A stretch of 64,000 nt of DNA from Desulfurobacteriaceae bacterium (GTDB lineage Bacteria > Aquificota > Aquificia > Desulfurobacteriales > Desulfurobacteriaceae). Positions 16,452 through 25,385 of this stretch are shown here, in pieces. The position numbers were made by a program, and so were the translations under genes. The notes under the pieces were generated by a model. It was given only the letters and a program-made list of their open reading frames with translations. It ran no database searches and had not been told where the DNA came from. The stretch spans positions 124,001 to 188,000 of the forward strand of contig JAMOTD010000009.1 in NCBI GenBank assembly GCA_027068415.1, in the 5' to 3' direction. Within the stretch, counting starts at the first letter, position 1. Each line of letters starts with the position of its first letter.

Positions 16452-17642
16452 TCAAAACTCCACAGAGCAGAATCCCAAGGGAATTTTTCCGGAGTTATCA
16501 ACTAAGAACTTTCTGGTTTTGGGGAAAATTGAGCTCCGGCCTTTTCCAAGTTTCAACTTGTTTACCACTTTGGCAAAGAACTCCTCTTCCCCTTTTCTTA
16601 AAAGGGCCGGCATAACCGTGGTAAAGAGAAAACCCTCGTGTTTACCCAGCCTGATTAGGTGCCCTTCCCCGGTAAGCTCAAGGCCGCTCTCTTCCAGACA
16701 GCTTTTAAGGGTTTTGTCAACTTCAACTGAGAGTTTTTCAGCTTTCGACCAGGCCTTTAAAAGGTTTTTAAGGGCTTCCTCCCCTGAAAAGGTAAAGAGT
16801 TCTAAAACCTTAGTGCTCCTATAGCCGCCAAAATTGTTAAAGAGCCTTTTCCCTTCCTCTCTAAACTTTCTAAACTGCTCCGCCCTAAAAAGGAAGCTCA
16901 CGGTAAATTCGCTTCCCGGCCGGACGACCTCAGAGCAAATGGAACGCCTGTCTTCTATTAGGTCTGAACACCTCCTTAGTTCAAAACTTTCCTGCACTCT
17001 GGGAAGCTTAAAAAGTCTAACCTCTTTAACTTCCAGAACCTCTTCAGGCTCGCAGAAAGAGCTGTCGGAGAAGGAGATGAACTTTAAAAGGTCACCGTAG
17101 GAGCTCCCGCCAAAAGGTCTGAAAACTCTGTCCTCAAGAAAGGTATTAATCTCGCTTAAAACTTTCTTAAGAGGTTTCCTGTGTGTAGGCTTTGGGTTAA
17201 TAAGCCTCTCCTCCAGCACCCTCTTAAAAGAGGAAAAGAGCTTGTTATCTTTTTCAAGGGCATATAGGAGAAGAGCTCTCCTCAGGCTTCCCTTAAGCTC
17301 GCTTCCGGGAAGGTAAACCTTTCCCGAGAGCTTTATGAACTCTTCAATTTGTTTTTTAGAACAAGAAATGGGAGCAGAGTAGAGAATGGCCCCTTCTGGA
17401 AGTTCAAAACCTTTAGTTTCAAGAAAAGATTTAATGTCAGTTAGGGTTTTAAGCTCTCTTTTCTTAAGAACTTCTTTAAATTCTGCCATAAGTCCCTTTT
17501 CAATTAAAAAGTCAATCAAGTAGTCCCAGTCGTAGCGGAAAAAGCGGCCGTTCTCCAGAACTAAGTCTATCTGGTGGAGGTTGTTGCCGCTGCCTATGTG
17601 AACCGGCGTTAGAACTTTTATGGTTAAGGTCTTCCTAAACAT
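16452..17642 (-). CDS. csm5: CRISPR type III-A RAMP protein Csm5
   Basis: A 396-residue RAMP protein. The N-terminal LTPVHIGSGNNLHQID and the later YLPGSELKGSLRRALL (about residues 109-124) are the Csm5 signatures. Csm5 caps the 3' end of the crRNA in the Csm complex and recruits trimming nucleases. It is last in the csm operon, and its start overlaps csm4 by 8 bp. The downstream hairpin at 16184-16266 may terminate the transcript. Confidence 0.93.
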   Translation of the reverse strand: MFRKTLTIKVLTPVHIGSGNNLHQIDLVLENGRFFRYDWDYLIDFLIEKGLMAEFKEVLKKRELKTLTDIKSFLETKGFELPEGAILYSAPISCSKKQIEEFIKLSGKVYLPGSELKGSLRRALLLYALEKDNKLFSSFKRVLEERLINPKPTHRKPLKKVLSEINTFLEDRVFRPFGGSSYGDLLKFISFSDSSFCEPEEVLEVKEVRLFKLPRVQESFELRRCSDLIEDRRSICSEVVRPGSEFTVSFLFRAEQFRKFREEGKRLFNNFGGYRSTKVLELFTFSGEEALKNLLKAWSKAEKLSVEVDKTLKSCLEESGLELTGEGHLIRLGKHEGFLFTTVMPALLRKGEEEFFAKVVNKLKLGKGRSSIFPKTRKFLVDNSGKIPLGFCSVEF

Positions 17643-18663
17643 CTTTTTCCTCTTCTATCCTCAAGGGAAATTCAAGAAGGTAGTGATAGCGAGGGTCTTC
17701 TCCTCCCTGAGAGTAGAGCTTCCCCGCTGTTTTAAAACCCTCTTTCCTAACTAAAACGCTTCCCTCAAGAAGGGTGAAAACCTTGTCCTTCCAGAGTTTA
17801 CTGGCCAGCCCTTCGTTAACCAGGTAGGGGCTGTCGTAAGCCCCCGTAAAGGGCTTTGCGTCGTAGTAGCTGTCTGAGTAATTTAAGGCTCTGGTAGGCA
17901 GTAGCGGAGAAAGGGTCAAAAACCTGCCGGGCTGCCCGGGGGGCAGGAAGTGGTCTGAGAACTCTCCGTCCACTTTATAGTCTAAAAACTCAAAAGAGCC
18001 AAAGCCTATACTCCTGTTGCCTCCTATGCCCCAGTCCTCTAAAAGCCTAACGGCTGGAAGGAGCAAATTTTTAAAGAGTTCCTCTTCACGGGTAGCCACC
18101 AGGAAGTAAAGCTTTAGCTCTCTCTCTTCAGGGCTACCTCCAAATCTGCAATAGTAGGATTCCTCAAAGTAAAACTCTCCTCCCAGAGTAGTGGAGCCTG
18201 CAAGCCTATCAATTTTAGCGTGGGGCAGAGAGTCCAGGTTAAAAAAGGCTGAAGCCGGGTTTTCTTTTCCTCTAAACTCTTCTGCCAGGGCCGCTTCGTC
18301 TTTTATTTCACCTTTAAGAACTTTTTCTACCACATCTCTACGCAAAAACTTCGTTTTTTTAAACTTCTTTACGAAAGAGCGAAACTCGCTGTCGCTTTCG
18401 GAGCTCCGTTTTTTTATTTTTTTAGGCTTCAAAAGGGGACGGAAGAGGTATTCCTCTTCCCCTACGACAGGCATGAGGGAAGAGAGAAAAAGAGAGCCGC
18501 TCTTTACTTCATCTAAAAACTCCTTTAACTTTTCTTCTCCATTCAAGTACCTTAAGGCCCAGCAGAGAGCCCCAAAAACGGTATAAGAGGGCAAAGTTGA
18601 GGTATAGTAGCCGAAAGGTCTAAGGTATACCTTAAAAACCTTATAGGAATCGTTTCCAGCCAT
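17635..18663 (-). CDS. csm4: CRISPR type III-A RAMP protein Csm4
   Basis: A 342-residue RAMP protein. It has LPSYTVFGALCWAL (about residues 23-36), the standard Csm4 start, and a glycine-rich WGIGGNRSIGFGSFEF segment in the second half. Csm4 holds the 5' handle of the crRNA and contacts Cas10. A Lys-rich insertion (KPKKIKKRSSESDSEF, about residues 78-93) is unusual. It shares TAATG with csm3 and overlaps csm5 by 8 bp. Confidence 0.93.
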   Translation of the reverse strand: MAGNDSYKVFKVYLRPFGYYTSTLPSYTVFGALCWALRYLNGEEKLKEFLDEVKSGSLFLSSLMPVVGEEEYLFRPLLKPKKIKKRSSESDSEFRSFVKKFKKTKFLRRDVVEKVLKGEIKDEAALAEEFRGKENPASAFFNLDSLPHAKIDRLAGSTTLGGEFYFEESYYCRFGGSPEERELKLYFLVATREEELFKNLLLPAVRLLEDWGIGGNRSIGFGSFEFLDYKVDGEFSDHFLPPGQPGRFLTLSPLLPTRALNYSDSYYDAKPFTGAYDSPYLVNEGLASKLWKDKVFTLLEGSVLVRKEGFKTAGKLYSQGGEDPRYHYLLEFPLRIEEEKDV

Positions 18664-19538
18664 TAAACACCAGCCCCCTGATTACCTCTTAGAATTTGCT
18701 TTAGGTTGTGGTAAGCCTCGTCAAAACTTTTCCACGGGGACCTGGTAACTCCTTCACTCCTGTAAGAGTCAACGCTTCTCCACTCAACCTTCACGCGCTC
18801 CAGCTTCACCCTTCCAGAGCCCCTTGAGCCGCCGCCTCCCAGGTAGTCGTCCTCAAGAAGGTTAAAGGCCTCCTCAAGGAGCTTTAAAAGCTCGACGTCG
18901 CTTTCGTCAAAAACCCTGATAACTATCTTGCCTTCAAACTCCGTTCCTACAGGAACTCTCTCATAAGGTCTGGGATTAGCCTTACTGGTTATTCTGTCTA
19001 TCTTGTTTTCGTACTTAACCTCAGTCTCTACCTCTTCACCAACGGGGTAGGCGTCAAAAAACCTTCCTCTTACCGGAAAGAGACCCTCTTCAACGAAGAC
19101 TTTAACTTCGTCTTCCTTAACGGGAGACATGCCGAAGAGCTTTCTAAGCTTCTTTATCTCCTCCAGGTTTGGAATGTCGTCTTTCCACACTAACTTGTTT
19201 TCTTTATTATCTTTATCTTCTACTTTCTCTAAAAGCTGCCTTTCTACGGTTTCGCCATCTTTAACCTGAAAGTCTCCGTAGGCAATTTCTAAAAGAGCTC
19301 TCAATTTTCCCTTTAAGGAAGAGCCGGGAATGTAGGGCTGACCTCCGATTACCTTTAACTTTTTTTCGTCAAAAGCCGAAGTTATGTCCATGGGAGAAAT
19401 GTCTTCGGGAAGCTTAATTACGGGGTTATCAAGACCACCTATCTCAAAGTGTTCTTTACTTCCCCCGATATGAAGGCCAGACTCAACTTTAAGCCTATAG
19501 GAAATCACCAAGTTTCCCTTAAACTCTTTAACGGCCAT
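18663..19538 (-). CDS. csm3: CRISPR type III-A backbone RAMP Csm3
   Basis: A 291-residue protein counted from ATG 19538, chosen because GGAGGGG lies just before it; an upstream TTG at 19553 is less likely. Motifs are GLHIGGSKEHFEIGGLDNPV (residues 21-40) and PYIPGSSLKGKLRALLE (68-84). Asp37 is at the position of the catalytic Asp that cuts target RNA at 6-nt intervals. About 22 extra residues (PEDISPMDITSAFDEKKLKV) lie between these motifs. It forms the helical backbone of the Csm complex. Confidence 0.94.
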   Translation of the reverse strand: MAVKEFKGNLVISYRLKVESGLHIGGSKEHFEIGGLDNPVIKLPEDISPMDITSAFDEKKLKVIGGQPYIPGSSLKGKLRALLEIAYGDFQVKDGETVERQLLEKVEDKDNKENKLVWKDDIPNLEEIKKLRKLFGMSPVKEDEVKVFVEEGLFPVRGRFFDAYPVGEEVETEVKYENKIDRITSKANPRPYERVPVGTEFEGKIVIRVFDESDVELLKLLEEAFNLLEDDYLGGGGSRGSGRVKLERVKVEWRSVDSYRSEGVTRSPWKSFDEAYHNLKQILRGNQGAGV

Positions 19539-19549
19539 AACCCCTCCTC

Positions 19550-20317
19550 TCAATCTTTCGGGTTAAAATACTTATGATAAGCAACCAAAGAATTCATAAA
19601 CTCAATAAACTTCCTAAGCTCACTTAAACACTCATTTAATGGCTTCCCCTCTTGTTTAACTTTTTCAAGCTCGTCTTCAGCTCTATTAAGGAAAGCAACT
19701 AATATCTTAAGAAAAGGTTTGGGAATTAAATTTCTAGCTTCACTGTAATAAATCAATGGATACATCCGTAAGATACTTTTCAAAATATCTTGTAATTTAT
19801 CAGGGTTCGTTCCCTTTAAATGTTTTATGTCAGTTTCTATTTTCTTAATCAGATTAAAAAACTTCCTAAGCTGAGTAGCTTTCAATGAACTTCTCAAATC
19901 GTACGATAGTCTATAGACATAAAAACCCGGCCTATACAGTTCTTCATTGCTAAGTAATGAAAAAAATTTATATCTATTTTCTTGCCTCAGCAAGAAAAGG
20001 CAAGAAAGTATCAAACAGTTTTCTTTGAATTTCCTGAGATTTTTCTTTAAATCCTCTACTTTCTTCCTTGAATTCTCCAGTACTTTCTTATTTTCAAACT
20101 TCTCCCTTGTCAAATTTGGCAAAGAGCCAATACAATCACCCGCCTTCGCTTTAATTGACTCAGTAATTTCCCTATATCTTTGGTAAAGTTCCTCTTTATT
20201 AGAGGAATTCAGAGCTTTATCCAAGATTTCAAGAAGTAAATCTAAATCGTTACTTAACTCCTCTAAAAAGTCCTTTCCAAAAGCTAAAATACGATTACAC
20301 AGCTTTGACATTGGCAT
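19550..20317 (-). CDS. csm2: CRISPR type III-A small subunit Csm2, N-terminally extended
   Basis: A 255-residue, almost entirely helical, Lys/Glu-rich protein between csm1 and csm3. The C-terminal half carries Csm2 hallmarks: a helix ending RMYPLIYYSEARNLIPKPF and the terminal FIEFMNSLVAYHKYF. Usual Csm2 is about 120-170 residues; here roughly 100 extra N-terminal residues look like a coiled coil. It is the most AT-rich gene of the operon and contains no GAGCTC word. Csm2 forms the inner filament along the crRNA-target duplex. Identity rests on position and C-terminal motifs. Confidence 0.8.
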   Translation of the reverse strand: MPMSKLCNRILAFGKDFLEELSNDLDLLLEILDKALNSSNKEELYQRYREITESIKAKAGDCIGSLPNLTREKFENKKVLENSRKKVEDLKKNLRKFKENCLILSCLFLLRQENRYKFFSLLSNEELYRPGFYVYRLSYDLRSSLKATQLRKFFNLIKKIETDIKHLKGTNPDKLQDILKSILRMYPLIYYSEARNLIPKPFLKILVAFLNRAEDELEKVKQEGKPLNECLSELRKFIEFMNSLVAYHKYFNPKD

Positions 20318-20318
20318 T

Positions 20319-22022
20319 TTACCCTCCCCTGGTAGCCATTAGAACGTAGTTACAAAAAACTTTAAAACCGCCCTTTTCAGGGTAGCTCTCCACAATCTTT
20401 ACTATGCGATTCTTTAACTCTTCGTCTTTCAGGTTCCTTGCTATAAAGTAATAGGCAAAAGGGTAAAACTTGAAGGCCTTTTCCCCTCGGTGGTAGACTT
20501 TATAGAGTTGAAGGAGTTTGTAGAAGAAACCTCTGGGAATGACCTTATCCTCAACAAAGTTAACCCACCTGTTGGCCTCTTCTACCACCTCTTTCAACCT
20601 GTCCCACTTTAGCGTCTCTCCAAAGAGGTAAATAGAGTTTTTATCTGGAGCTCTCTTAGCAAGACTCTCTGCCTCTTTAACCCAATCTGCAGCAATTCTA
20701 ACTGTGAACTTCGGCCTTGAAATTACCAGCCCTGCCGAAAGGGTAAACTTTTCTACCTTCTCTAAAACATTTCCAAGCTCTTCTTCACCTCTATTACTGA
20801 ATGAATTCTTCAGCTTTTCCAAAAGGTCACGCTTAAAATCATCAAACTTTTTGTTTATCTTAAGAGCAAAATCTATTAGAACGTTCCACGGGGCAATTGC
20901 AAAAAGGTCATCCCCTCCGGCGTAGAGAATGTAAATTTTTGTTCCCTCTATCAACCTTACTTCCAACTTCTTCTCTATATCGTCGTCTTCATTTGGAGCA
21001 AAATTTTTGGCTATTTCAGCAACTTTGTCTTTAAAGAAAGAGTTAAGTTTTTCGCTTACGAACTTTCGTAGCCCAAAGTCTTTAATTTCTGAAAAGAAAA
21101 GTCCCAAGTTATCAACGTCCATCAAAAGGTAGCCAAGTTTCTTATCTCCCTTTGCGTAAAGGGCTATTATTTCAAAAGGAGCTATGTCTCCCTTCTCTAT
21201 ATCTTCATCTTTAAGCTCAGAAATAAGCTCATCACTGACCTTTCCTTTAAGGGAAGAGAGGTCTTTATCGTCAGTTAAACTTTTAGCCATCAGCGGCACA
21301 ACAACGCCTTTTAGCCTTTCATCGGGAGCACAGTCTCTCTTTTCAACTAAAGAGTAATCATCAAGTAACTCAGGCAATTTTAGTTTAACGCTGTCTGAAT
21401 TCTTTCTAACACAGAAATTGTTTTTGGGAAGCAGCCTTCCTAAGTTTCCTAAGGCCTTACAAAAGTCACACCTATCATCTTCTTCATTTTGCGGGTCGTA
21501 GAAAAAGAGCCTGCAGACGGGGCAGAGAACTCTCTTTGGCTTCTCTATTAAGTAGCCATCTTCTTCATCCTCAAAAAGGGAGAGAAACTTTCTCCTCTTA
21601 CTCTCCTCAAGGTTTTCGGCTAACTCCTCAGGAGTTTTATGGGGAAGGGTAAAGGCCACTCCTAAAGAACCTTTCAAGTAGTTTTTAAGGAACTTCTCCA
21701 GCTTCTTTTTAAAGTTTTCTAACTCATCTTTAAGCTTCTTAAGTTGCTGAGTCTTACTGGAAGGTAAAGAGAACTGAACTTCCAGGCTGCCGCCACCGTC
21801 AAGGATTTCGGGCCGAACTACACCCTCAAAAACCTCGTTAAATATCTCTTTAATCGAAAGGGCTACGGCCTTAGTTAGAGCTTCAAGATAAAAACTTCTT
21901 GCCCTGAGGGTTTTTGCTACGCCGCTACGGCCGTAAACCCTGAAGACGAAATCTTGAATACCACTTATATCAATTTTCAAATAGTAGGAAATCTCTTTTT
22001 CTTCTTTCACAGAGTTAAACAT
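20319..22022 (-). CDS. csm1: CRISPR type III-A Cas10/Csm1, without HD domain
   Basis: A 567-residue Cas10. The ATG at 22022 is chosen because GGAGGGG sits 9 nt upstream. The first palm begins at once (KIDISGIQDFVFRVYGRSG, residues 16-34). A zinc finger has Cys167, Cys170, Cys185 and Cys188. The second palm has MDVDNLGLFF (301-310) and the cyclase motif GGDD at 369-372. The GGDD site makes cyclic oligoadenylates on target binding. The N-terminal HD DNase domain is missing; typical Csm1 is 750-850 residues. No Csm6/Csx1-type effector is in the window. Confidence 0.93.
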   Translation of the reverse strand: MFNSVKEEKEISYYLKIDISGIQDFVFRVYGRSGVAKTLRARSFYLEALTKAVALSIKEIFNEVFEGVVRPEILDGGGSLEVQFSLPSSKTQQLKKLKDELENFKKKLEKFLKNYLKGSLGVAFTLPHKTPEELAENLEESKRRKFLSLFEDEEDGYLIEKPKRVLCPVCRLFFYDPQNEEDDRCDFCKALGNLGRLLPKNNFCVRKNSDSVKLKLPELLDDYSLVEKRDCAPDERLKGVVVPLMAKSLTDDKDLSSLKGKVSDELISELKDEDIEKGDIAPFEIIALYAKGDKKLGYLLMDVDNLGLFFSEIKDFGLRKFVSEKLNSFFKDKVAEIAKNFAPNEDDDIEKKLEVRLIEGTKIYILYAGGDDLFAIAPWNVLIDFALKINKKFDDFKRDLLEKLKNSFSNRGEEELGNVLEKVEKFTLSAGLVISRPKFTVRIAADWVKEAESLAKRAPDKNSIYLFGETLKWDRLKEVVEEANRWVNFVEDKVIPRGFFYKLLQLYKVYHRGEKAFKFYPFAYYFIARNLKDEELKNRIVKIVESYPEKGGFKVFCNYVLMATRGG

Positions 22023-22049
22023 GAACGCCAACCCCTCCTTCCTTATGCA

Positions 22050-22058
22050 ATTATAACA
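22050..22058 (-). promoter_or_regulatory. Extended -10 promoter of the csm operon
   Basis: On the minus strand TGTTATAAT is a perfect extended -10 (TG-N-TATAAT), about 28 nt before the csm1 ATG and just after the aclA terminator. No clear -35 is seen, which extended -10 promoters tolerate. Confidence 0.55.
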
Positions 22059-22062
22059 AAAT

Positions 22063-22086
22063 AAAAAAGGGGGCCGAAGCCCCCTT
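22063..22086 (-). terminator. Intrinsic terminator of the acl transcript
   Basis: On the minus strand AAGGGGGC, tetraloop TTCG, GCCCCCTT, then a U-rich run. It lies between aclA and the csm promoter and separates the two transcripts. Confidence 0.92.
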
Positions 22087-22108
22087 CTGCGACAAAATCG
22101 TAAAAGTT

Positions 22109-23959
22109 TTAAGCTTCTTCGGGCCTCTTGACGTCGTAGAGGATGTCGTCCCACGGGTGCCTGTAGAGGGGCATAGCAAGGCGCTTCTCGTCAAGGATGT
22201 GGCCGATAAACCCGATTGAGCGACCCAAGACGAAGAAGGCGTTGAATGCACCGGCTTCAATGAGCTCGTCAATCTCGGCCTCGGAGAAACCGAGACTCCT
22301 GAACATGTCAACAAGGAGAACGCCGATTGTTCCGTCAACGTTGAGGATAAGGTTCTCTTTCTTGGCGGTAGTAACCTTTTCAACCTCAAGGGCGTAATCA
22401 AGGAGCTCGGTAGAGGGGAAGTTCTCTTTAGCGTAGTTCTTGAGGAGCTCCACCCTCTTATCGGGGTTCTTGGTTGACTTAATCCTGTGGCCGATACCGG
22501 GAATCGGCTTCTTCTTAACCTTCTTCATGTACTCAACGAACTCAAATGGGTCTATTCCCTTCTCTTTGGCCATCTTAAAGTACTTGGCAGCTCCGTCAAT
22601 TGCACCGCCGAACCTGGGGCCGATTGTTAGAAGACCGGTAACGAGGGAGGAAATCAGGTCTTTTCCGGCCCTTGCGGTAACTTTCGCATTGTGGGCACCG
22701 GAAACGGCAGGTCCGTGGTCTGCAACGATTTTGATTACCATGTCAATAAAGTCGGAAGCCCACTTGGGGAACTTCCTCTTAAACCAGAGGAGGCCGATAA
22801 CGTCGGCAATTGAGTAGCCCTTCTCAACAACTTCGGAAATCGGAACGCCGCAGTAGGTAGCCTCTTCGCCGCGGTCGTCGGAGATTGTACAGATAAAGTG
22901 GGTAGGACGCCTTACTTTGCCGGCCTTCCTTGCCTTATCGTAGTCCTCAGGAATGGGCGGAACTTCGGGCTCCTCAATCTCTCCGATTTCGCCCTTGGCC
23001 TTAAGGTCTTCGTAAACGCTTCTGATGAGCTCGGGAATGTCGTTGAAGGAGTCGGGAACGAGAGCTCCGGCCTCCCTGAGAGCCCTGTTCTTGGCGTCGG
23101 CAGTTTCCCTGTCTGCACCGGCCTTAGCACCGGCGTGGCCGAACTGAACCTCGCCGCCGAAGTGCTTTGCAATTGTTCCGATACACCAGGCGATTAAGGG
23201 CTTAGTAATGAGCCCCTTCTCAAGGGCTTCAACAACCCTGTACTCAAGCTCTCCTCCTACCTCACCCAGCATAATCATGTACTTAACTGCCGGGTTCTTC
23301 TGGAACCTTAAGAGGTGGTCAAGGAAGTCTGAGCCGGGGAACCTGTCCCCTCCGATAGCTATACCTTCAACGATACCGTCGGCATTGCGGGCAATTATGT
23401 TTGAGAGCTCGTTAAAGAGACCACCGGAGCGGGTTACGAGTCCGCAGGAGCCGGGACGGTGGAGCTTAGACTTGACGATGTTCTCAAGAGTTCCGCCTGC
23501 GTTTCCGATTCTGAAAGCTCCTGCAGCAATACCGCCGACAGTAGCGGGCCCGATTATCCACTTGCCCTCCTGCTTAGCCCTTGCGGCCATGTCGCGGGCA
23601 AGCCTTTCGGGAATACCCTCGGCAGTAATTGCAATTGTCCTGATTGTAGGAATGTTAAGGGCCTCCCTCGTAACATCGTAAGCGGTCCTGAAGGAAGCGA
23701 AGTTAACGAGAACGTCGGCCTCGGGGTGAGCTTCTGCCGCCTCTGTAGTTGAGCGGTAGATGGGAATCATAATCTCTTCAGTGCCGTAGAAGAACTTGTC
23801 AAACTTCCTGCTCTGGGTGGGAGCGACGATTGCAACTATTGAAGGTGAGCGGCCTACCAAGTAGTCGTAGTCAAGCATACGCTGAATAGCGTTCCTGTTG
23901 AGGTTCCAGAATATTGCCTTTGTGTCCCTGTCAAAGAGTATGTATTCAGGCCTTGCCAT
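22109..23959 (-). CDS. aclA: ATP-citrate lyase, large (alpha) subunit
   Basis: A 616-residue subunit. The N-terminal half is succinyl-CoA-synthetase-alpha-like, with the phosphohistidine His275 in VQFGHAGAKAG. The C-terminal half (from about residue 340) is citrate-synthase-like, with GPAVSGAHNAKVTARAGKD and GIGHRIKSTKNPDKR. With AclB it cleaves citrate with ATP and CoA to acetyl-CoA and oxaloacetate, the key step of the reductive TCA cycle. The length matches the Chlorobium-type large subunit. It lies 18 bp after aclB and is followed by a strong terminator. Confidence 0.97.
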   Translation of the reverse strand: MARPEYILFDRDTKAIFWNLNRNAIQRMLDYDYLVGRSPSIVAIVAPTQSRKFDKFFYGTEEIMIPIYRSTTEAAEAHPEADVLVNFASFRTAYDVTREALNIPTIRTIAITAEGIPERLARDMAARAKQEGKWIIGPATVGGIAAGAFRIGNAGGTLENIVKSKLHRPGSCGLVTRSGGLFNELSNIIARNADGIVEGIAIGGDRFPGSDFLDHLLRFQKNPAVKYMIMLGEVGGELEYRVVEALEKGLITKPLIAWCIGTIAKHFGGEVQFGHAGAKAGADRETADAKNRALREAGALVPDSFNDIPELIRSVYEDLKAKGEIGEIEEPEVPPIPEDYDKARKAGKVRRPTHFICTISDDRGEEATYCGVPISEVVEKGYSIADVIGLLWFKRKFPKWASDFIDMVIKIVADHGPAVSGAHNAKVTARAGKDLISSLVTGLLTIGPRFGGAIDGAAKYFKMAKEKGIDPFEFVEYMKKVKKKPIPGIGHRIKSTKNPDKRVELLKNYAKENFPSTELLDYALEVEKVTTAKKENLILNVDGTIGVLLVDMFRSLGFSEAEIDELIEAGAFNAFFVLGRSIGFIGHILDEKRLAMPLYRHPWDDILYDVKRPEEA

Positions 23960-23977
23960 TTTTCCCTCCTCTCTTCC

Positions 23978-25279
23978 TTATGGGTTCTCTGTAAGGGCTT
24001 TCTTAACGATTTCGGTCATGTGGGTTTCGGGTCCGTAAACCTCTATCGTAAGGCCGAGCTCTTCGGCTGCCTTTTTAATCTTTGCAAGACCGATTTCGTA
24101 GTTCGGTCCACCGCGGCGGACGTAAATCTTAACGCCGACCTCCTTCATCTTGTCTGCGTACTCCTTGAAGGCGTCAATGATTCCGTCAAAGGTCTTTGCA
24201 ACGTCTGTGAAGTTGGCAATAGCACCGCCGATAATAAGGATTTTCGGCCTGCCCTGAGGGTCTTTCTTGCGGGTCATAAGGTCAAGAACTGTCTTAACGT
24301 ACTCCCTGGTCTCGGCCCTTGAGGGGTTTCCGGAGTACTCGCCGTAGTTTGCAAGCTCCTTAACGTAGCCGAGGTCTGCAACTGTGTCGGCGTAAACTAC
24401 CGAAGCACCACCACCGGCTACGAGAGTCCAGATGCGGCCTTCGGGGTTGAGGATTGTTAGCTTAAGGGAAGCACCGGACTTTTCGTCCATCTCCTTAATG
24501 TACTTCTCCTCGGGGGAGAGCTCCCCACCAAATCCGGCCGGAAACTCAAGCTCGCCCCACTTCCTTCCGACGAGGAACTGGGCGGTGTCGTCAACTCTTC
24601 CGACGAAGTCAAGGGGATAGACCTTGTTCCCGACCATAACGAGGGGGTTAATCTCAAGGTAGGCAAAGTGCATATCCCTGAAGAACTTGTAGAGGCGCTT
24701 AACGAAGTCTGCGTACTTCTCCTTGTCCTTAATCTCTGGGGGAACGTTCTCCTCAATCAGCCTGTCAATCTCCTCTTCGGTTGCAAGGGGAGGAATCACA
24801 ACTTCCCTTACCTTGTCCCAGTTTTCCTCAACGTCAATTCCGCCGAAGGCGGACATGTAGATGTGGTCGCCGTCGTATCCGAGGGTCATTGCAACGTAGT
24901 ACTCGTCCTCTGGAGCGTGGGGAACGCAGGGCTCAATGAGGAAGTGGGTAAGCTTACCCTTCTTGCCCTTAATCTCAACTTCTTCCTGCATCTTCTCCCT
25001 AATCCACTGCTTGACGGTCTCGTAGTCAACGTCGCAGGGCTTTTCCTTCTTAAAGAGAATTAGCCCCAACTTACCTCTCTTACCGAAGAGCATGTCGGGC
25101 TTTGCAACGAGGGGAGTTTCAAGGAGCCAAGGGTACTGCTCGGGGAGTTTGTCAAGGTCGGTCTCCGGAGTAACGAGGATAGACTTAAAGTCGTACTCAA
25201 ACTCCGGAGCAAAGTACTCGTTCCAGTGCTCGGCAAGAATCCTCTTGCCGTCGTACTCCCTAATTCCTCTCTGAGCCAT
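23978..25279 (-). CDS. aclB: ATP-citrate lyase, small (beta) subunit
   Basis: A 433-residue subunit with an ATP-grasp/succinyl-CoA-synthetase-beta-like fold. The N-terminal REYDGKRILAEHW, a lysine-rich KPDMLFGKRGKLG, and the C-terminal GPNYEIGLAKIKKAAEELG match the beta subunit of ATP-citrate lyase. The glycine-rich VAGGGASVVYADTVADLG lies near residue 287. It provides nucleotide and citrate binding for AclA. The start is ATG 25279 with GGAGG on the minus strand just upstream. Phased TGTAAAA repeats lie 68-106 bp upstream. Confidence 0.96.
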   Translation of the reverse strand: MAQRGIREYDGKRILAEHWNEYFAPEFEYDFKSILVTPETDLDKLPEQYPWLLETPLVAKPDMLFGKRGKLGLILFKKEKPCDVDYETVKQWIREKMQEEVEIKGKKGKLTHFLIEPCVPHAPEDEYYVAMTLGYDGDHIYMSAFGGIDVEENWDKVREVVIPPLATEEEIDRLIEENVPPEIKDKEKYADFVKRLYKFFRDMHFAYLEINPLVMVGNKVYPLDFVGRVDDTAQFLVGRKWGELEFPAGFGGELSPEEKYIKEMDEKSGASLKLTILNPEGRIWTLVAGGGASVVYADTVADLGYVKELANYGEYSGNPSRAETREYVKTVLDLMTRKKDPQGRPKILIIGGAIANFTDVAKTFDGIIDAFKEYADKMKEVGVKIYVRRGGPNYEIGLAKIKKAAEELGLTIEVYGPETHMTEIVKKALTENP

Positions 25280-25319
25280 CTATTTCCTCCTTTTTAAGTG
25301 CTTTATGTGCTTTCATATG

Positions 25320-25343
25320 AAAAAGGGGGGCGAACCTGCCCCC
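25320..25343 (-). terminator. Intrinsic terminator of icd
   Basis: On the minus strand GGGGGC, 6-nt loop, GCCCCC, then five U residues. It lies between the icd stop and the aclB start, so aclBA may have its own promoter or depend on read-through. Confidence 0.82.
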
Positions 25344-25346
25344 TAA

Positions 25347-25385
25347 TTTTACAACTTTTTTACATCATTTTTACAAATTTTACAG
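25347..25385. repeat. Four TTTTACA/TGTAAAA repeats upstream of aclB
   Basis: TTTTACA units on the plus strand have ACA at 25351, 25362, 25373 and 25382, so the first three are exactly 11 bp apart. The block starts 68 bp before aclB and overlaps the icd stop. The same motif with the same 11-bp spacing occurs upstream of acn (29655-29687) in the opposite orientation relative to its gene. It is a candidate regulator-binding array or phased A-tract element. Confidence 0.5.

Noticed and set aside
22023-22154. Upstream extension of csm1 that might supply the missing HD domain
   Set aside because: The 44 extra residues have no HD motif, cross the aclA terminator and promoter, and lack a ribosome binding site, while GGAGGGG fits ATG 22022.
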